Shown: in pieces, positions 52,920 to 61,052 of the stretch
Layout: every line of letters begins with the position of its first letter
How positions within the stretch are numbered: the stretch's first letter is position 1
NCBI RefSeq assembly: GCF_002813445.1
Contig: NZ_PHHD01000001.1
Coordinates: 868,001 to 932,000, forward strand
Reading direction: 5' to 3'
Source of the DNA: Pseudomonas tolaasii NCPPB 2192
Lineage (GTDB): Bacteria > Pseudomonadota > Gammaproteobacteria > Pseudomonadales > Pseudomonadaceae
Length of the DNA: 64,000 nucleotides
Program-made: the position numbers and the translations under genes
The notes under the pieces: generated by a model
Told to the model about the DNA's origin: nothing
The model's database searches: none
The model's input: only the letters and a program-made list of their open reading frames with translations

Positions 52920-53587
52920 CAGCTGTTGCCCGGGCTGTAGCTGTAGCCCAGGCCGCGGTGGGTCTGGATCGGTTCGGCATCAGCGGCCACATTGCGCAAC
53001 TTGCTGCGCAGGCTTTTGATATGGGTGTCGATGTTGCGCTCGTAACCGGCATCGGCGGGCACGCCCACGGCGTCGAGCAATTGTTCGCGGCTGAACACCC
53101 GTTCGGGCTGTTCCAGCAGGCTTTGCAGCAGGCGGAATTCGTGGCGCGTCAGGCTCAGGGGCTGGCCGCGATAACTGATCTGCATGCGCTCCAGGTCCAC
53201 CTGAAACACGGCAGGCGCTGCGCCGGGGCCGACTCGTTTGAGGATCGCCTTGACCCGCGCCGCCACTTCGCGCGGGCTGAACGGCTTGACCACATAATCG
53301 TCGGCGCCGATTTCCAGCCCCACCACCCGGTCGATTTCGCCATCGCGGGCACTGAGGAACATCACCGGCACTTCGGTGAAGCGCCTGAGTTGCTTGCAGG
53401 TTTCAAAGCCGCTGATGTCCGGCAAGCCGATGTCGAGGATGATCAGGTCGGCGGGCGTCTGCCGTTGATGCGCCAGCGCCTCCTGGCCCAGGCTCAGCCA
53501 GGTGGTGGTGAAGCCTTCACCTTGCAACGCAAAGATCAGCGTGTCGGCAATCGCGGCTTCGTCTTCGACAATCAGGATATGCGGCAT
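52919..53587 (-). CDS. creB: CreB response regulator (OmpR/PhoB family)
   Basis: A 222-residue regulator. The receiver has phosphoacceptor Asp52 (LIILDIGLPDISG), acidic EDE at 8-10, and Lys in VKPFSPREVAARV. The C-terminal winged helix includes RHEFRLLQSLLEQPERVFSR and the GYERNIDTHIKSLRSKL recognition helix. Upstream of and coupled to creC. First gene of the creBCD run. Confidence 0.96.
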   Translation of the reverse strand: MPHILIVEDEAAIADTLIFALQGEGFTTTWLSLGQEALAHQRQTPADLIILDIGLPDISGFETCKQLRRFTEVPVMFLSARDGEIDRVVGLEIGADDYVVKPFSPREVAARVKAILKRVGPGAAPAVFQVDLERMQISYRGQPLSLTRHEFRLLQSLLEQPERVFSREQLLDAVGVPADAGYERNIDTHIKSLRSKLRNVAADAEPIQTHRGLGYSYSPGNS

Positions 53588-53596
53588 GGGCGTCTG

Positions 53597-54097
53597 TCAG
53601 CAGTCCGGTTTGTCAGCCGTGTAACGGCGGGCCGGGTTGACCGCCGCGCCGAATTCACGCAGGGCCTTGGCGCCGATCAGCAGCGGGTAGTTGAAACTGC
53701 TGCGGTCGGTGAGGTTGACCTCGACCGTGCGCTTGACGTCGCCCAGGCACATTTCCAGGTCGATGACCGGGCGCTTGGCCACGGTGGCTTCGTCCTTGTC
53801 GTCGTCTTCATCGGCGCGGCTTTTGATTTTGCTGATGCGCGAGACCTTGTGTTCGAAGACCTTGTCGCTCGCATCCTTGCCGCCAATGCGGAAGCGCACC
53901 CAGTCGTCGCCATCACGCTTGAAGGTTTCGATGTCACGGGCCGACAGCGAAGCGGTCAGGGCGCCGGTGTCCATCTTGGCTTTGAAGGTCTGGCCGATCT
54001 CGGGCAACTGGATGTATTCGTAGCGACCGTAGAGGGTCGGGTCGGCGGCCATGGCCGGCAGGGCAAACAGGGCGAGCGAGGCAAATAGCAGTTTCAC
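53597..54097 (-). CDS. Retropepsin-like secreted protease (RimK-related PF05618 family)
   Basis: A 166-residue protein with a signal peptide (MKLLFASLALFALPAMAA). The domain was long called ATP-dependent zinc protease (PF05618), but the visible motif is DTGA (AKMDTGALTASLSA near residues 42-54), the aspartic-protease signature, and the fold is retropepsin-like. A highly charged insert (SRADEDDDKDEATV) lies in the middle. It is periplasmic, immediately upstream of creB with 9 bp between. The same neighbour occurs beside creBC in P. aeruginosa (PA0462). Confidence 0.85.
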   Translation of the reverse strand: MKLLFASLALFALPAMAADPTLYGRYEYIQLPEIGQTFKAKMDTGALTASLSARDIETFKRDGDDWVRFRIGGKDASDKVFEHKVSRISKIKSRADEDDDKDEATVAKRPVIDLEMCLGDVKRTVEVNLTDRSSFNYPLLIGAKALREFGAAVNPARRYTADKPDC

Positions 54098-54160
54098 GAA
54101 GTAATTTCCCCGGAAAGAAGTAGGCGGATTCTAGACCGCAAAAGCGCAGCTTAGTTAGCT

Positions 54161-54268
54161 CGTTCCCACGCTCAGCGTGGGAATGCCTCTTGTGACGCTC
54201 TGCGTCACGCCTTTAAGCAGACGCGGAGCGTCCAGGGCTGTATTCCCACGCAGAGCGTGGGAACGATC
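54161..54268. repeat. Palindromic repeat family B, full element
   Basis: A 108-bp element with near-perfect inverted ends (CGTTCCCACGCT ... AGCGTGGGAACG) and an inner palindrome on GACGCTCTGCGTC. Related to copies at 60173 and 60941 but more diverged (GACGCGGAGCGTCC). It lies in the gap before the acyltransferase gene. Confidence 0.88.
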
Positions 54269-54374
54269 AAACACTACATGCCACATTGTGAAACATTCGT
54301 CGGGCAATTTGCGATTTGGCCTCTAGACTCACCTCTCTTATCATGGCCCGCCCACATAATTCCAAGAGTTGCTT

Positions 54375-55262
54375 ATGCGCCGCCTGCTCACCGGCTGTTT
54401 GGTCACACTGCTGCTGTTACTCAACACCCTGGTGCTGTTCGGGCCATTGATGGTGTTTGCCCTGCTCAAGCTGGTCGCCCCCGGCCGCTTTCGCGACTAC
54501 ATGTCCTGGGCGGTGATGTGGATCGCCGAGACCTGGGCCGAGATCGACAAGCTGATTTTCTCGCTGTGCATTCCCACTCAATGGGACATTCGCGGCGGCG
54601 ACGAACTGCGTGGCGACACGTCCTACCTGGTGATCAGCAACCACCAATCCTGGGTCGATATTCCGGCGCTGATTCAAGCCCTCAACCGGCGCACGCCGTT
54701 CTTCAAGTTCTTCCTGAAAAAAGAGCTGATCTGGGTGCCCTTCCTCGGTCTGGCCTGGTGGGCGCTGGATTACCCGTTCATGAAGCGCTACACCAAAGCC
54801 TTTCTGGCAAAGCACCCGGAACTGGCGGGGCAGGATCTGAAAATCACCAAAGAAGCCTGCGAGCTGTTCAAGCGCCAGCCGGTGACGGTGGTCAATTACC
54901 TGGAAGGCACGCGGTTCAGCGAAGCCAAGCGCGCGCAGCAGGCCTCACCCTTTGCGCGGCTGCTCAAGCCCAAGGCGGGCGGCGTGGCATTTGTGCTGGC
55001 AGCGATGGGCGAACAGCTGGATGCCATCCTCGACGTGACCGTGGTCTATCCGCAGCAAAAGATTCCGGGGTTCTGGGACTTGATCAGCGGCGCGGTGCCG
55101 AAGGTGATCATTGATATCCGCACCCGTGAGCTGGACCCGGCGTTGTGGCAGGGGGATTACGAGAATGATCCGGCGTTTCGCCAGACTGTCCAGAACTGGG
55201 TGAACCAGCTCTGGATGGAGAAGGACGCGCGCATCGAGCAGCTGCGCGCGGAAAAGACTTAG
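54375..55262 (+). CDS. Acyltransferase (PlsC/YihG-like)
   Basis: A 295-residue membrane-associated lysophospholipid-type acyltransferase. An N-terminal membrane helix (about 5-30) is followed by the HX4D motif NHQSWVDIPAL (about 93-100) and the EGTRF acyl acceptor motif (NYLEGTRFSEAK). It is closest to E. coli YihG-like 1-acylglycerol-phosphate acyltransferases; the acyl and acceptor specificity is not known. The ATG at 54375 has AAGAG upstream; a TTG two codons earlier is also open. It ends four bases inside the convergent DUF2780 gene. Confidence 0.87.
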   Translation: MRRLLTGCLVTLLLLLNTLVLFGPLMVFALLKLVAPGRFRDYMSWAVMWIAETWAEIDKLIFSLCIPTQWDIRGGDELRGDTSYLVISNHQSWVDIPALIQALNRRTPFFKFFLKKELIWVPFLGLAWWALDYPFMKRYTKAFLAKHPELAGQDLKITKEACELFKRQPVTVVNYLEGTRFSEAKRAQQASPFARLLKPKAGGVAFVLAAMGEQLDAILDVTVVYPQQKIPGFWDLISGAVPKVIIDIRTRELDPALWQGDYENDPAFRQTVQNWVNQLWMEKDARIEQLRAEKT

Positions 55263-55834
55263 CTGCCAGTGCCCCAGGCCGAGGCGAGTTTGCCCAGCAC
55301 CGACTGGCTGGCGCCCTGGCCGCCCAGGTATTGCAGAATCACCGGCGCAAACTGGCCGACCATGCCGCTGTCCATGCCCAAGGCGCTGAAGGCGGTGTTC
55401 AGGTCGTTGGTGTTTTTCACGTTACCCAGCACGCTGTCCAAGCCGCTGGTCTTGCTGCCGCCGGTCTGGCCGAGCAAACCGCTCAAGGCACCGAGGCTGC
55501 CCAAGGAGTTGCTCCCCGACAGTTGGTCCAGCCCGGGCACGCTCTTGCCCAGTTGCGAATAATCCGTGCTGCTCAACTGGTTCTTGGCCAGGCCCAGCAT
55601 GGCGCCGGTACCGCCGACGGCTTGCTCGGGGGTGACGTTCAGTTGCGAGGTCAGGGCGCTCAGCAGGCCGGCGGTCTGGGAGCTCGGCGCTGCGGCAGCC
55701 GCCTTGTTGTTGCTGCCTTGGGCGCCGGAAACGGCGTTGGCCACGTCACCGAGGCTGAAACCTGCGGCAAACACCGGGCTGGCGGCCACGGTCAACAGGC
55801 AGGACAGGGCAATACCGCGAGAAATCTTCATCAA
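55259..55834 (-). CDS. DUF2780 exported protein
   Basis: A 191-residue DUF2780 family protein of unknown function. A signal peptide (about 1-23, ALSCLLTVAASPVFAAG) is followed by a Ser/Gly/Ala-rich domain with repeated Leu-Gly helices (LSGSNSLGSLGALSGLLGQ, LDSVLGNVKNTNDL). It shares four bases at its 3' end with the convergent acyltransferase gene. A 244-bp gap separates it from the ECF sigma gene. Confidence 0.85.
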   Translation of the reverse strand: MMKISRGIALSCLLTVAASPVFAAGFSLGDVANAVSGAQGSNNKAAAAAPSSQTAGLLSALTSQLNVTPEQAVGGTGAMLGLAKNQLSSTDYSQLGKSVPGLDQLSGSNSLGSLGALSGLLGQTGGSKTSGLDSVLGNVKNTNDLNTAFSALGMDSGMVGQFAPVILQYLGGQGASQSVLGKLASAWGTGS

Positions 55835-56078
55835 GACAACCTCTGAATGTAGGAGCTAAAAGCAGGCGTTTGACTGACAGTCCTGGAGGAATGTTCCCAC
55901 TTCAAGACCCCTATCAAGAATAGTTCAGAAAATTCCGCATCCAAATGGCCAAGCCTTGCGTATATCTGGCATGCCTCGCCCGGAGCCGGATGGAATGAAT
56001 GCAAGAGCTGAACTACCCTCTGCCTACCGTGCGCCGTCCCGTCGCCCTCGTACGAGAGCCTGGAGAAGCCCTATTTCG

Positions 56079-56621
56079 ATGAACGATGCTGACCCGTTGC
56101 GGCCGTTGCTGGCCCAATGCGCCCTGGGCAACCGCCAGGCGTTCGAAACCCTGTACCGCAGCGTGTCGCCGCGCCTGCATGGCGTGGCGTTGCGTTTCAT
56201 GGGCCGCACGGACCTGGCCGAAGAGGTGCTGCAGGAAGCCTTTGTGCGCATCTGGTACAACGCCTCGCGCTACGAAGCTCACCTGGCGGCGCCGATGACG
56301 TGGATGGTCAACATCACCCGCAACCTGGCCATCGACCAGCTGCGCAAACACCGTGAGCAACCCCTGGCAGACGGCCAGCAGGACGCAATGCTTGACGACA
56401 GCCCCAGCGCCCACGAGCAACTCGACAGCGAGCGCGACGCCCGCGCCCTCAACCGTTGCCTCGACACCCTCGACGGCATGCAACGCCAGTCGATCACCGT
56501 GGCTTACTTTCAGGGCCTGTCGTGCTCGGAACTGGCCGACCATCTGGCGGCGCCTCTGGGCTCGGTCAAATCCTGGATTCGTCGCGGCATGGAGCGCCTG
56601 CGCAGGTGCCTTGAATCATGA
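56079..56621 (+). CDS. ECF sigma factor (SigK/RpoE-like) paired with an anti-sigma
   Basis: A 180-residue group ECF sigma factor. Region 2 is RQAFETLYRSVSPRLHGVAL...DLAEEVLQEAFVRIWY and region 4 SITVAYFQGLSCSELADHLA...GSVKSWIRRGMERLR. The start at 56079 (MNDADPLRPLL) has GGAGAAG upstream; a longer open frame from 55956 has no such signal. It overlaps the anti-sigma gene by four bases (ATGA). The regulon is unknown. Confidence 0.92.
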   Translation: MNDADPLRPLLAQCALGNRQAFETLYRSVSPRLHGVALRFMGRTDLAEEVLQEAFVRIWYNASRYEAHLAAPMTWMVNITRNLAIDQLRKHREQPLADGQQDAMLDDSPSAHEQLDSERDARALNRCLDTLDGMQRQSITVAYFQGLSCSELADHLAAPLGSVKSWIRRGMERLRRCLES

Positions 56622-57295
56622 ACTACCAAACCACTGCCCTGCGCCGTGCCCTCGCCGCCGACTACGCCATCGGGTTGATGCCCGCGACCGCGCGCAAACG
56701 TTTTGAACACCTGCTGCTGGACGACGCCGCGCTACGCATCGAACTTGGCCACTGGCAGGATGCCCTCGCCAGCCTGACCGGTACATTGCCCGAACGGCCG
56801 GTGCCCGATCACGTGTGGGCCGGCATCAAGGCGCGGATTGAGCCGCAGGTGCTGCATGTACCGGCGAAGAAGCCGTTCTGGATGAATTTCCGCTTGCTCG
56901 CGGCGGCGTGCGCCGTGGTGCTGGCGCTGTTTGTCGGCGTGCTCTACCAGCGCGAGAACACCGCGCAGTACAACGCCACCCTGGTCAACGCCAGCCAGCA
57001 ACCGGCGCTGCGCATTCAGGCGTTTGCCGATTACCTGCAAGTCGAGCCGTTGACGCTGGCGGCGCTGGAACCTGCGCGAGTGCTGGAACTGTGGGCCATT
57101 CCGGCCGGCGGCAAGCCGATTTCCCTGGGTTTGGTGCCTGATGCCGGCAAAGGCCGGATTCAGCTGAGCAAGGAGCAACAGGCGTTGCTGACGGCACCAC
57201 TGACCCTCGCCGTCAGCCTGGAGCCACAAGGCGGTTCGCCAACCGGCCAGCCGACCGGCCCTGTGCTGTACCAAGGCGCGCTGGCTACTCGCTGA
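56618..57295 (+). CDS. Anti-sigma factor (RskA-like)
   Basis: A 225-residue regulator of the upstream ECF sigma factor. The cytosolic N-terminal anti-sigma domain (about 1-80, ALAADYAIGLMPATARKRFEHL) is followed by one membrane helix (about 92-110, LLAAACAVVLALFVGVLYQ) and a periplasmic RskA-C domain (LWAIPAGGKPISLGLV, PLTLAVSLEPQGGSPTG). Coupled to the sigma gene by ATGA overlap. Confidence 0.92.
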   Translation: MNYQTTALRRALAADYAIGLMPATARKRFEHLLLDDAALRIELGHWQDALASLTGTLPERPVPDHVWAGIKARIEPQVLHVPAKKPFWMNFRLLAAACAVVLALFVGVLYQRENTAQYNATLVNASQQPALRIQAFADYLQVEPLTLAALEPARVLELWAIPAGGKPISLGLVPDAGKGRIQLSKEQQALLTAPLTLAVSLEPQGGSPTGQPTGPVLYQGALATR

Positions 57296-57310
57296 CACCA
57301 CTCAACCCCA

Positions 57311-57338
57311 TGTGGGAGCTGGCTTGCCTGCTCCCACA
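57311..57338. repeat. Collapsed REP unit (family A)
   Basis: A TGTGGGAGCTGGCTTGCCTG unit is followed directly by CTCCCACA, so the spacer and most of the second unit are lost. The rest of this 204-bp gap holds no other feature I can support. Confidence 0.8.
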
Positions 57339-57499
57339 TTTGATCTTCATCATCAGGGCGGTTTGCTCCCGGCAAAGAGGGCGGCTGTGTGTCGCCCTTT
57401 CCCACTCCTGCCACTCCCGACTCCCCGGAACCCAAGCGTCGTTACAGCCCACCCAAGACAGCCTCTATCAGGCCTACCTACTCAGGAGCTGTAACCCTC

Positions 57500-57865
57500 A
57501 TGATCGGATTGATCCCTAACGTTTTTGCCGTATTCAGTGCCATCAGCAGTCAGCAACCGCGCGCGCAAGCCATCGACATCGGCCAATGCCCGGCCCCGCG
57601 AGACATCCACTCCACACCCTACACAGACCCCGACCTTCCACCACCTTACGGTGAAGGTTATCAATACACCGCCACTGCCAACGGCAAGACCTGGACCGGG
57701 CAAACTGCTGCGACCAGCGACGACTACCTGGCACCGGAGTACGAGCTCAAACCAGAGGAAATCAACGAGCAAAACGGCAAGGTCCATTGCGATTACGGCG
57801 GCAAGCGCCTGGTTAAAAACGGCGAGGTGGCGGATCCCTATCTGCGGCTGACGACACTTAAATAA
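57500..57865 (+). CDS. Small exported hypothetical protein (DUF3757-like?)
   Basis: About 121 residues from an ATG at 57500. A hydrophobic start (MIGLIPNVFAVFSAISS) may be a signal or anchor. The mature part has CPAPRDI and a late Cys (KVHCDYGG), with GYQYTATANGKTWTGQTA between, resembling small DUF3757-type secreted proteins; this match is a guess from layout. AGGAG lies 11 bases before the ATG, a long spacing, and the frame is open back to 57389, so the start is uncertain. Confidence 0.5.
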   Translation: MIGLIPNVFAVFSAISSQQPRAQAIDIGQCPAPRDIHSTPYTDPDLPPPYGEGYQYTATANGKTWTGQTAATSDDYLAPEYELKPEEINEQNGKVHCDYGGKRLVKNGEVADPYLRLTTLK

Positions 57866-57870
57866 CCCAT

Positions 57871-57904
57871 AAAAAATGGCGACCTTCAGGGTCGCCATTT
57901 TTTT
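57871..57904. terminator. Bidirectional terminator between the small exported gene and fdhA
   Basis: AAAAAATGGCGACC, loop TTCA, GGGTCGCCATTTTTT. Runs of A and T on both sides let it end transcripts from either strand. Confidence 0.93.
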
Positions 57905-57915
57905 AGCCTCTTGCC

Positions 57916-59115
57916 TTACGCCGCACTGAACAACTTATGCGGATCGATCACAAACTTCTTCGGCACGCCCGCATCGAACTCGCCGTAACCGCGCGGTGCA
58001 TCATCCAGGCTGATCACTTGCACGCCCACGATTTCAGCAATGTTGATGCGGTCCCACATGATCGCCTGCATCAGTTGGCGGTTGTACTTCATCACCGGGG
58101 TTTGGCCGGTGTGGAAACTGTGGGACTTGGCCCAGCCCAGGCCGAAGCGAATGCTCAGGCTGCCCATTTTTGCGGCGGCGTCCACGGCACCCGGGTCTTC
58201 GGTCACGTACAGGCCCGGAATACCGATCTTGCCGGCCACGCGCACCACGCCCATCAGCGAGTTGAGCACAGTGGCCGGGGCTTCGGCTTTCACGCCTTCA
58301 TGGCCGTGGCCGCGGGCTTCGAAGCCCACAGCGTCGACGGCGCAGTCCACTTCCGGCTCGCCCAGCAGGGCGGCGATTTGTTCGTGCAGCGGAGTGTCCT
58401 TGGACAGGTCGGCAATTTCAAAGCCCTGGGCCTTGGCGTGGGCCAGGCGCACCGGGTTGACGTCGCCGATGATCACCACCGCCGCACCCAGCAGGCGGGC
58501 CGAAGCGGCAGCGGCCAGGCCGACCGGACCGGCACCCGCGATGTACACGGTGCTGCCAGGGCCAACGCCTGCCGTCACGGCGCCGTGGTAGCCGGTCGGC
58601 AGGATGTCGGAGAGGCAGGTCAGGTCGCGGATTTTCTCCATGGCCTTGTCGCGGTCCGGCAGTTTCAGCAGGTTGAAGTCAGCGTAGGGCACCAGCACGT
58701 ACTCGGCCTGGCCGCCCGTCCAGTCGCCCATGTCGACGTAGCCGTAAGCGCCACCGGCGCGGGCCGGGTTGACGGTCAGGCACACGCCGGTGTGTTGTTC
58801 CTTGCAGGAGCGGCAACGGCCGCAGGCCACGTTGAACGGTACGGACACCAGGTCGCCGATTTTCAGGTTCTCGACGTCGCTGCCCTTCTCGATCACTTCG
58901 CCGGTGATCTCGTGACCGAGCACCAGGCCGGTCTGGGCGGTGGTACGGCCGCGTACCATGTGTTGGTCGGAGCCGCAGATGTTGGTGGAGACCACGCGCA
59001 GGATGACGCCGTGCTCAATCTTCCTGCCACGGGGGTCCTGCATTTTGGGATAGTCGATTTTCTGTACTTCGACCTTGCCGTTGCCGAGATACACGACACC
59101 ACGATTACCAGACAT
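57916..59115 (-). CDS. fdhA: Glutathione-independent formaldehyde dehydrogenase
   Basis: NAD-dependent zinc alcohol-dehydrogenase-family enzyme (399 residues) that oxidises formaldehyde without glutathione. The catalytic zinc residues are in NICGSDQHMVRG and VLGHEITGEV; structural zinc cysteines are in ACGRCRSCKEQHTGVC; the NAD fold is AGAGPVGLAAAASARLLG. It removes formaldehyde made by the sarcosine oxidase encoded nearby. It lies downstream of purU and soxGA in the same direction. Confidence 0.97.
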   Translation of the reverse strand: MSGNRGVVYLGNGKVEVQKIDYPKMQDPRGRKIEHGVILRVVSTNICGSDQHMVRGRTTAQTGLVLGHEITGEVIEKGSDVENLKIGDLVSVPFNVACGRCRSCKEQHTGVCLTVNPARAGGAYGYVDMGDWTGGQAEYVLVPYADFNLLKLPDRDKAMEKIRDLTCLSDILPTGYHGAVTAGVGPGSTVYIAGAGPVGLAAAASARLLGAAVVIIGDVNPVRLAHAKAQGFEIADLSKDTPLHEQIAALLGEPEVDCAVDAVGFEARGHGHEGVKAEAPATVLNSLMGVVRVAGKIGIPGLYVTEDPGAVDAAAKMGSLSIRFGLGWAKSHSFHTGQTPVMKYNRQLMQAIMWDRINIAEIVGVQVISLDDAPRGYGEFDAGVPKKFVIDPHKLFSAA

Positions 59116-59219
59116 GCTTTCACCTCGCTGTTGTTTTTATGGAACTGCGTCGCCCAGGCAGGCGGCGCGTTAAGTGCTCGGGTACAGATGCTGTTTCTTG
59201 TGTTGTTTGTCAGGGCCTC

Positions 59220-59293
59220 ATCGCAGGCGAGCCAGCTCCCACATTTGATCGGGTTCACACGGTCAAAAATGTGGGAGCGGGCTTGCCCGCGAT
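59220..59293. repeat. REP/REPIN-type palindromic pair (family A, tail-to-tail)
   Basis: ATCGCAGGCGAGCCAGCTCC and TGTGGGAGCGGGCTTGCCCG between purU and fdhA. Confidence 0.88.
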
Positions 59294-59299
59294 AGCGAT

Positions 59300-60157
59300 C
59301 TAAAGAACGACCGTGCGATTGGCGTTCAAAAACACCCGCCGCTCAATGTGATACCCAACGGCCCGGGCCAACGTCAGTCCTTCAATATCGCGCCCCTTGG
59401 CAATCAAATCCTCGGGATAGTGGCTGTGGTCCACCACCTCCACGCCCTGGGCAATGATCGGGCCTTCGTCCAGGTCGTTGTTGATGTAATGCGCCGTGGC
59501 GCCCACCAGCTTCACGCCCTTGTTGTACGCCTGGTGATACGGCTTGGCGCCCTTGAAGCCCGGCAGCAACGAGTGGTGAATATTGATGGCCTTGCCATCG
59601 AGCTTGCGGCACAGCTCCGGCGACAGCACTTGCATGTAGCGCGCAAGGATCACCAGCTCGGCGCCGGTGTCTTCCACCACTTGCCACACCTGACGCTCCT
59701 GGGACGGTTTGTCGTTGGGGTCGAGGGGGAAATGGTAGTAGGGAATCTGGTGCCAGTCGGCCAATGGCTTCAAATCGGGGTGATTAGAGACCACTGCGAC
59801 CACGTCCATCGACAGTTGGCCGATGCGCTGGCGATACAGCAAGTCGTTCAGGCAGTGATCGGCCTTGGAGACCATGATCACCACTTTTGGCCGATAGTTC
59901 GGCGCCGTCAGCTCGAAGATCATGCCGAAGGCTTCGCCACGGGTGGCCAGGCCATCGCGGAAGGCCTGCTCGTCAAACCCGTCGGGCTGGCGGAATTCCA
60001 CGCGAATGAAGAACCGACCCGAAAGGCGGTCATCGAACGAGTGGTGCTCGGTCACATAGCAACCCTGCTCAAACAGGTAGCGGGTCACCGCGTCCACCGT
60101 GCCGAGCACGCTGGGGCAGTCGGCGGTCAAAATCCATGTATCAGGTGCGCGGCTCAT
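59300..60157 (-). CDS. purU: Formyltetrahydrofolate deformylase
   Basis: Hydrolyses 10-formyl-THF to formate and THF, balancing one-carbon pools. It has 285 residues: ACT domain (about 8-80), then the formyltransferase fold with NIHHSLLPGFKGAKPYHQAY and the catalytic Asp in LDEGPIIAQ. The ATG at 60157 has GGAG nine bases upstream; an ATG at 60184 lies in repeat B. It is placed between soxG and fdhA, as in P. aeruginosa (purU2). Confidence 0.96.
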   Translation of the reverse strand: MSRAPDTWILTADCPSVLGTVDAVTRYLFEQGCYVTEHHSFDDRLSGRFFIRVEFRQPDGFDEQAFRDGLATRGEAFGMIFELTAPNYRPKVVIMVSKADHCLNDLLYRQRIGQLSMDVVAVVSNHPDLKPLADWHQIPYYHFPLDPNDKPSQERQVWQVVEDTGAELVILARYMQVLSPELCRKLDGKAINIHHSLLPGFKGAKPYHQAYNKGVKLVGATAHYINNDLDEGPIIAQGVEVVDHSHYPEDLIAKGRDIEGLTLARAVGYHIERRVFLNANRTVVL

Positions 60158-60172
60158 TGTGCGTGACTCCTT

Positions 60173-60279
60173 GATCGTTCCCACGCTCTGCGTGGGAATG
60201 CCACCATGGACGCTCTGCGTCCGCTCTTGGGACGCAGAGCGTCCCGGGATGCATTCCCACGCAGAGCGTGGGAACGATC
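60173..60279. repeat. Palindromic repeat family B, copy between soxG and purU
   Basis: A 107-bp element with inverted ends GATCGTTCCCACGCTCTGCG / CGCAGAGCGTGGGAACGATC and an inner palindrome GGACGCTCTGCGTCC ... GGACGCAGAGCGTCC-like. Nearly identical to the copy at 60941 on the other side of soxG. Confidence 0.93.
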
Positions 60280-60283
60280 AGTA

Positions 60284-60916
60284 TCAGGCTGCTACGCTCA
60301 GGCCGAATTCGGCAGACGCATCCTGCAGCCACAACCACCAGTAATCCGAGAAGCTGCGACGAATCAGCAGTTCCCAGGTGTCTTCGGCCGTGTGGCGAAT
60401 CACCAATTGCGATTTGGCAAACACCGTACCCACCGCCTTGCCCACCGGGAAGTTGTTGGGGTGCACGTCGTAGCTGGTGGACTTCATCAGCACATCGCGC
60501 ACGTTCGGGCCGCTGAGTTCGAGGATCTGCTGGCCGCCGCTGACATTGACGACCTGGATATGCAACTCACCCAGGGCCGCACGCAGGTTTTGCTCGGCGG
60601 CGAATTCTTCACCGCTTGGCACGATCAGCAACCACTCATCCGGGCCGAGCCATTGCAGGCTGGTTTCGCCCTTGACGACGACTTGCAGGGCGCCGGGCAG
60701 TTCGATACCCAGGGCCTTGTGCACACCGGCCGCGAAGGCGGCGTCGTGGCCGTCGCCACGAATCGTCAGGTGGCCGAGGAGTTTCTTTTCGCGTACGGTC
60801 ACGCCGGCGTTTTTGCGGCCCTTGCCGACCAGGCTGGCGAGGTCGGCATGGTGCAGCGACGACTCGGCCTTGGCGCCGGAGGTAGGGCGTTGTTGGTAAA
60901 CATTGGCTGCTGTCAT
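60284..60916 (-). CDS. soxG: Sarcosine oxidase gamma subunit
   Basis: Gamma subunit of the heterotetrameric sarcosine oxidase (210 residues), with family segments LQWLGPDEWLLIVPSGEE and LELSGPNVRDVLMKS. The start at 60916 (MTAANVYQQRP) has AAAGG upstream; an earlier in-frame ATG at 60952 falls in repeat B. It is flanked on both sides by repeat B copies in a sox-purU operon. Confidence 0.96.
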   Translation of the reverse strand: MTAANVYQQRPTSGAKAESSLHHADLASLVGKGRKNAGVTVREKKLLGHLTIRGDGHDAAFAAGVHKALGIELPGALQVVVKGETSLQWLGPDEWLLIVPSGEEFAAEQNLRAALGELHIQVVNVSGGQQILELSGPNVRDVLMKSTSYDVHPNNFPVGKAVGTVFAKSQLVIRHTAEDTWELLIRRSFSDYWWLWLQDASAEFGLSVAA

Positions 60917-60940
60917 AAAGCACCTTTCCTGAATACTGTG

Positions 60941-61047
60941 GATCGTTCCCAAGCTCTGCGTGGGAATGCCGCCATGGACGCTCTGCGTCCGCTCTTGGGA
61001 CGCGGAGCGTCCCGGGATGCATTCCCACGCGGAGCGTGGGAACGATC
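60941..61047. repeat. Palindromic repeat family B, copy between soxA and soxG
   Basis: A 107-bp element, same orientation and length as the copy at 60173, differing at only a few bases (AAGCTC for ACGCTC, GCCATGG for ACCATGG, GCGGAGC for GCAGAGC). Confidence 0.93.
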
Positions 61048-61052
61048 AGGTG

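Noticed and set aside
19761..59293. CRISPR array or insertion sequence as explanation for the repeats
   Set aside because: Repeats are scattered, palindromic, intergenic and lack regular spacers or any transposase gene.
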